Below are positions 6,589 to 8,477 of a DNA stretch of 8,477 nucleotides, piece after piece. Position numbers and translations under genes: made by a program. The notes beneath the pieces were generated by a model, which saw only the letters and a program-made list of their open reading frames with translations, ran no database searches and had not been told where the DNA came from. Position 1 is the stretch's first letter. Every line of letters starts with the position of its first letter. The stretch is from UBA3792 sp946185305. GTDB lineage: Bacteria > Bacillota > Clostridia > Christensenellales > CAG-138. The stretch is taken from positions 1-8,477 of the forward strand of contig CAMHJE010000101.1 of NCBI GenBank assembly GCA_946185305.1, in the 5' to 3' direction.

Positions 6589-8477
6589 ATGAAGCATACG
6601 ATTCGGAAAACGGCTGCGTTTCTGTGCCTTTGCGCCGCGCTTTTGACGGCGGCGTGCGCAGATCCCGCAGCGACCAAAACCAATGTGGATTTGCCCGGTT
6701 CAAGCGTGGCTCCGGCGGAGACCGCAATGCCGCAGCAGATGATCGAAGTGATCGCAACCGCCGACCCGGCCATTGCCGAGCAGCAGGCGAAGCTGAACGA
6801 TATTTTGAAGCGGGCGACCTTCCTCGACGGCGTGACCGTGAACGGCGTTGCCCTCGGCGGCATGACGCTGCAGGACGCGACCGCGGCGCTGCGCGAAGCC
6901 GTGCAGAATACAAAGCAAGCCTTTGTTGTCTATGCAAACGACGAAGCGCACACGGCTTTTTCCGGCGCGGAGATCGCTATGGACGACAACTTGGAGGATG
7001 TGCTTGACGAAGCGTTCAACCTCGTCCGCGAGGACAACGGGTATGACGCGGTCATGGCCGAGGTGGAAAGCATTGCCAACAGCGGCAAGGCCTACGATGT
7101 GACGCTCAGCTTTGCGCCGGACGCGCTGCAAAGCGCGGTCGATGCGTATGCCGAGGCGCACGACACCGCCCCGGTCAACGCTTCCGTCACCTACAACGCC
7201 GACGAAAACAAGATCGACTATACCGACGATGTACCCGGACAGCTCGTGGATCGTGAGGCGCTCACCGACGCGCTCCTGCATGCGCAAAACGGCGACGATG
7301 TGGAGGTTGTGCTTGTGGAGCAGCCTGCCGAAGTCACGCGGGACAACGTCGCCGAAAAGTTCGTGCTGCGCGGCTCGAAGACGACCGATTACAGCTCGAG
7401 CAACAAGAACCGCAAGCATAACGTCAAAAAGGGCTGTGAAATGATCACCGGCACGGTGCTGCATCCCGGCGATGTGTTCTCTGCGAACGAAACGCTCGGC
7501 GTGCGCAACAAGGCGAACGGCTGGAAGCTTGCCGGCGCGTACCAGACCGGTACGACCGTGCAGGAATATGGCGGCGGCGTGTGCCAGCTTTCCTCCACGC
7601 TGTATAACGCGGCGGTACAGGCGGACATGGAGATCGTGTTCCGCCGGAACCACTCGATGCCGGTGCATTACATCGACATGGGTCTCGATGCCACGATCAA
7701 CTCGGTCGGCAATATCATTGACTTTAAGTTCAAAAACAGCAGCAAGTCTGATATCATCATCATCGGCTATGCGAACGGCAAGAAGCTGACGTTTGAAATC
7801 TACGGCATCCCGATCATCGAGGATTCCAACGGCGAATACGACGAGATCCGCATTCCGAAGCCCAAGAAGACCAAGACGCTGTCGCCGTCCGGTGAGATCG
7901 AATATCAGGTTGACGAATCGCTGAAGCCCGGTCAAAAGAAGAAGATTCAGGATCGGCAGAACGGCTCCGTCTGGCAGAGCTACAAGCAGTACTATCTGAA
8001 CGGCGAGCTTGTCAAGGAAGAGAAGCTCGACACCTCCACCTATAAGGCCTTTGCCGGCGTGTACGCCATCGGCCCGGAGGCGGAAGACAGCGGTTCTTCC
8101 GATCAACAAAGCGGTTCTTCGAGTGGCAGTTCCGGTTCAGACAGCTCCGGCGGCGGCTCAAATTCCGGTTCCACCACTACCGAGCCGGCAGGAACGGGCG
8201 ATAGCGGCAACGCGGGTTCTGCCGATTCCGGCAATGCAGGGTCTGCCGATTCCAGTTCCGGTAACAGCGACAGCGGTTCTTCCGGTTCCGGCTCCGGCAG
8301 CGACAGCGGTTCTTCCGGTTCCGGCTCCGGCAGCGACAGCGGTTCCTCCGGTTCCAGCTCCGGCAGCGACAGCGGTTCTTCCGGTTCCGGCTCCGGCAGC
8401 GACAGCGGTTCCTCCGGTTCCAGCTCCGGCAGCGACAGCGGTTCTTCCGGTTCCGGCTCCGGCAGCGACAGCGGTTC
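6589..8477 (+). CDS. VanW-domain, G5-like surface lipoprotein with Ser/Gly/Asp tail, 3' end beyond window
   Basis: The ATG at 6589 has an AGAAGGA site five bases upstream. 629 codons are visible and the frame is open at the window end. Residues 1-23 are a signal peptide ending in LLTAAC, which fits a lipobox with C23 as the lipidated cysteine, so the protein is probably anchored outside the membrane. About 75-245 form the alpha/beta region common before VanW domains (PG_binding_4-like; clearest at 195-229). Residues 280-370 are the VanW core: PGDVFSANETLG (293-304), AGAYQTGTTVQEYGGGVCQLSSTLYNA split here as 315-324 and 325-341, then RNHSMPVHY (353-361). Conserved C332 and H355/H360 stand out; the biochemical role of VanW domains is unproven. 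Residues 428-495 resemble a G5 domain. From about 501 the chain is low-complexity Ser/Gly/Asp, then 11-residue repeats. It likely acts at the cell wall. Confidence 0.88.
   Translation, partial: MKHTIRKTAAFLCLCAALLTAACADPAATKTNVDLPGSSVAPAETAMPQQMIEVIATADPAIAEQQAKLNDILKRATFLDGVTVNGVALGGMTLQDATAALREAVQNTKQAFVVYANDEAHTAFSGAEIAMDDNLEDVLDEAFNLVREDNGYDAVMAEVESIANSGKAYDVTLSFAPDALQSAVDAYAEAHDTAPVNASVTYNADENKIDYTDDVPGQLVDREALTDALLHAQNGDDVEVVLVEQPAEVTRDNVAEKFVLRGSKTTDYSSSNKNRKHNVKKGCEMITGTVLHPGDVFSANETLGVRNKANGWKLAGAYQTGTTVQEYGGGVCQLSSTLYNAAVQADMEIVFRRNHSMPVHYIDMGLDATINSVGNIIDFKFKNSSKSDIIIIGYANGKKLTFEIYGIPIIEDSNGEYDEIRIPKPKKTKTLSPSGEIEYQVDESLKPGQKKKIQDRQNGSVWQSYKQYYLNGELVKEEKLDTSTYKAFAGVYAIGPEAEDSGSSDQQSGSSSGSSGSDSSGGGSNSGSTTTEPAGTGDSGNAGSADSGNAGSADSSSGNSDSGSSGSGSGSDSGSSGSGSGSDSGSSGSSSGSDSGSSGSGSGSDSGSSGSSSGSDSGSSGSGSGSDSG
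8200..8259 (+). repeat. Degenerate 24-base repeat in the VanW tail
   Basis: In frame with the gene, DSGN (8200-8211) is followed by AGSADSGN (8212-8235) and AGSADSSS (8236-8259). These are two diverged copies of a 24-base, 8-residue unit immediately before the cleaner 33-base array. The copies have synonymous and replacement changes, so they look older than the array that follows. Confidence 0.6.
8275..8477 (+). repeat. 33-base tandem repeat array (11 residues per unit), open at window end
   Basis: Six full units start at 8275, 8308, 8341, 8374, 8407 and 8440, and a seventh begins at 8473. Each encodes GSSGS[G/S]SGSDS. Two versions exist: A (codon 2 TCT, codon 6 GGC) and B (codon 2 TCC, codon 6 AGC, giving Ser for Gly). 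Their order is A-A-B-A-B-A, and all units of a type are identical base for base. The two differences always travel together, so the recent unit of duplication is probably the 66-base A-B pair. The array is in frame, so copy-number change would lengthen or shorten the tail without breaking the protein. Confidence 0.95.

Noticed and set aside
6700..8109. 469-codon open frame on the minus strand opposite the VanW gene
   Set aside because: It is exactly antisense to a gene with clear domains, has no ribosome site or promoter of its own, and its product is rich in Arg, His, Val and Leu with no recognisable motif. Long antisense frames are expected opposite GC-rich codons.
8200..8477. Repeat array considered as CRISPR or an intergenic satellite
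   Set aside because: The units are directly adjacent with no spacers, keep the reading frame of the gene and encode a regular Ser/Gly/Asp tail.
1..8477. Defence island, phage or mobile element
   Set aside because: No transposase, integrase, nuclease-defence domain, terminal inverted repeat or attachment-site duplication was seen, and base composition is uniform across the genes.

Overview
The window looks like a chromosomal segment of a GC-rich Bacillota, most likely a clostridial (Oscillospirales/Ruminococcaceae-like) anaerobe. The reasons are purine-rich GGAGG-type ribosome sites, sigma-A-like promoters with extended -10 elements, an HflX carrying the long N-terminal domain I associate with clostridial HflX, and a VanW/G5 cell-envelope protein. 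Gene names come from motifs read in the translated sequence; no database search was possible. I see no phage, transposon, CRISPR, tRNA or rRNA signal.

Layout. (1) Bases 1-467, minus strand: the N-terminal part of a membrane protein that enters a YdcF/SanA-type (DUF218) domain just where the window starts. (2) 468-726: a divergent promoter region with two extended -10 promoters and a phased direct repeat. (3) 727-1404, plus: a seven-helix membrane protein of no family I recognise. (4) 1420-1445: a hairpin terminator shared by the converging units. (5) 6326 down to 1462, minus: a tight four-gene operon, recX - NAD(P)HX epimerase/dehydratase - hflX - HAD/GNAT fusion. The three junctions are a 4-base overlap, a 10-base gap and a 2-base gap. 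(6) 6327-6588: a second divergent promoter region. (7) 6589 to the window end, plus: a predicted VanW-domain lipoprotein whose Ser/Gly/Asp-rich tail becomes a near-perfect 33-base tandem repeat and runs off the window.

How the genes may work together. The four-gene operon reads as a maintenance set: RecX restrains RecA, the NAXE/NAXD fusion repairs damaged NAD(P)H, HflX splits or rescues ribosomes, and the HAD/GNAT fusion could act on small metabolites (inference). The flanking genes concern the envelope.

Most notable points: a complete JAMM/MPN+ metal-site signature in the N-terminal domain of HflX; a HAD phosphatase fused to a GNAT acetyltransferase; the alternating 33/66-base repeat in the VanW tail; and the unassigned seven-helix protein with several charged residues inside its helices.
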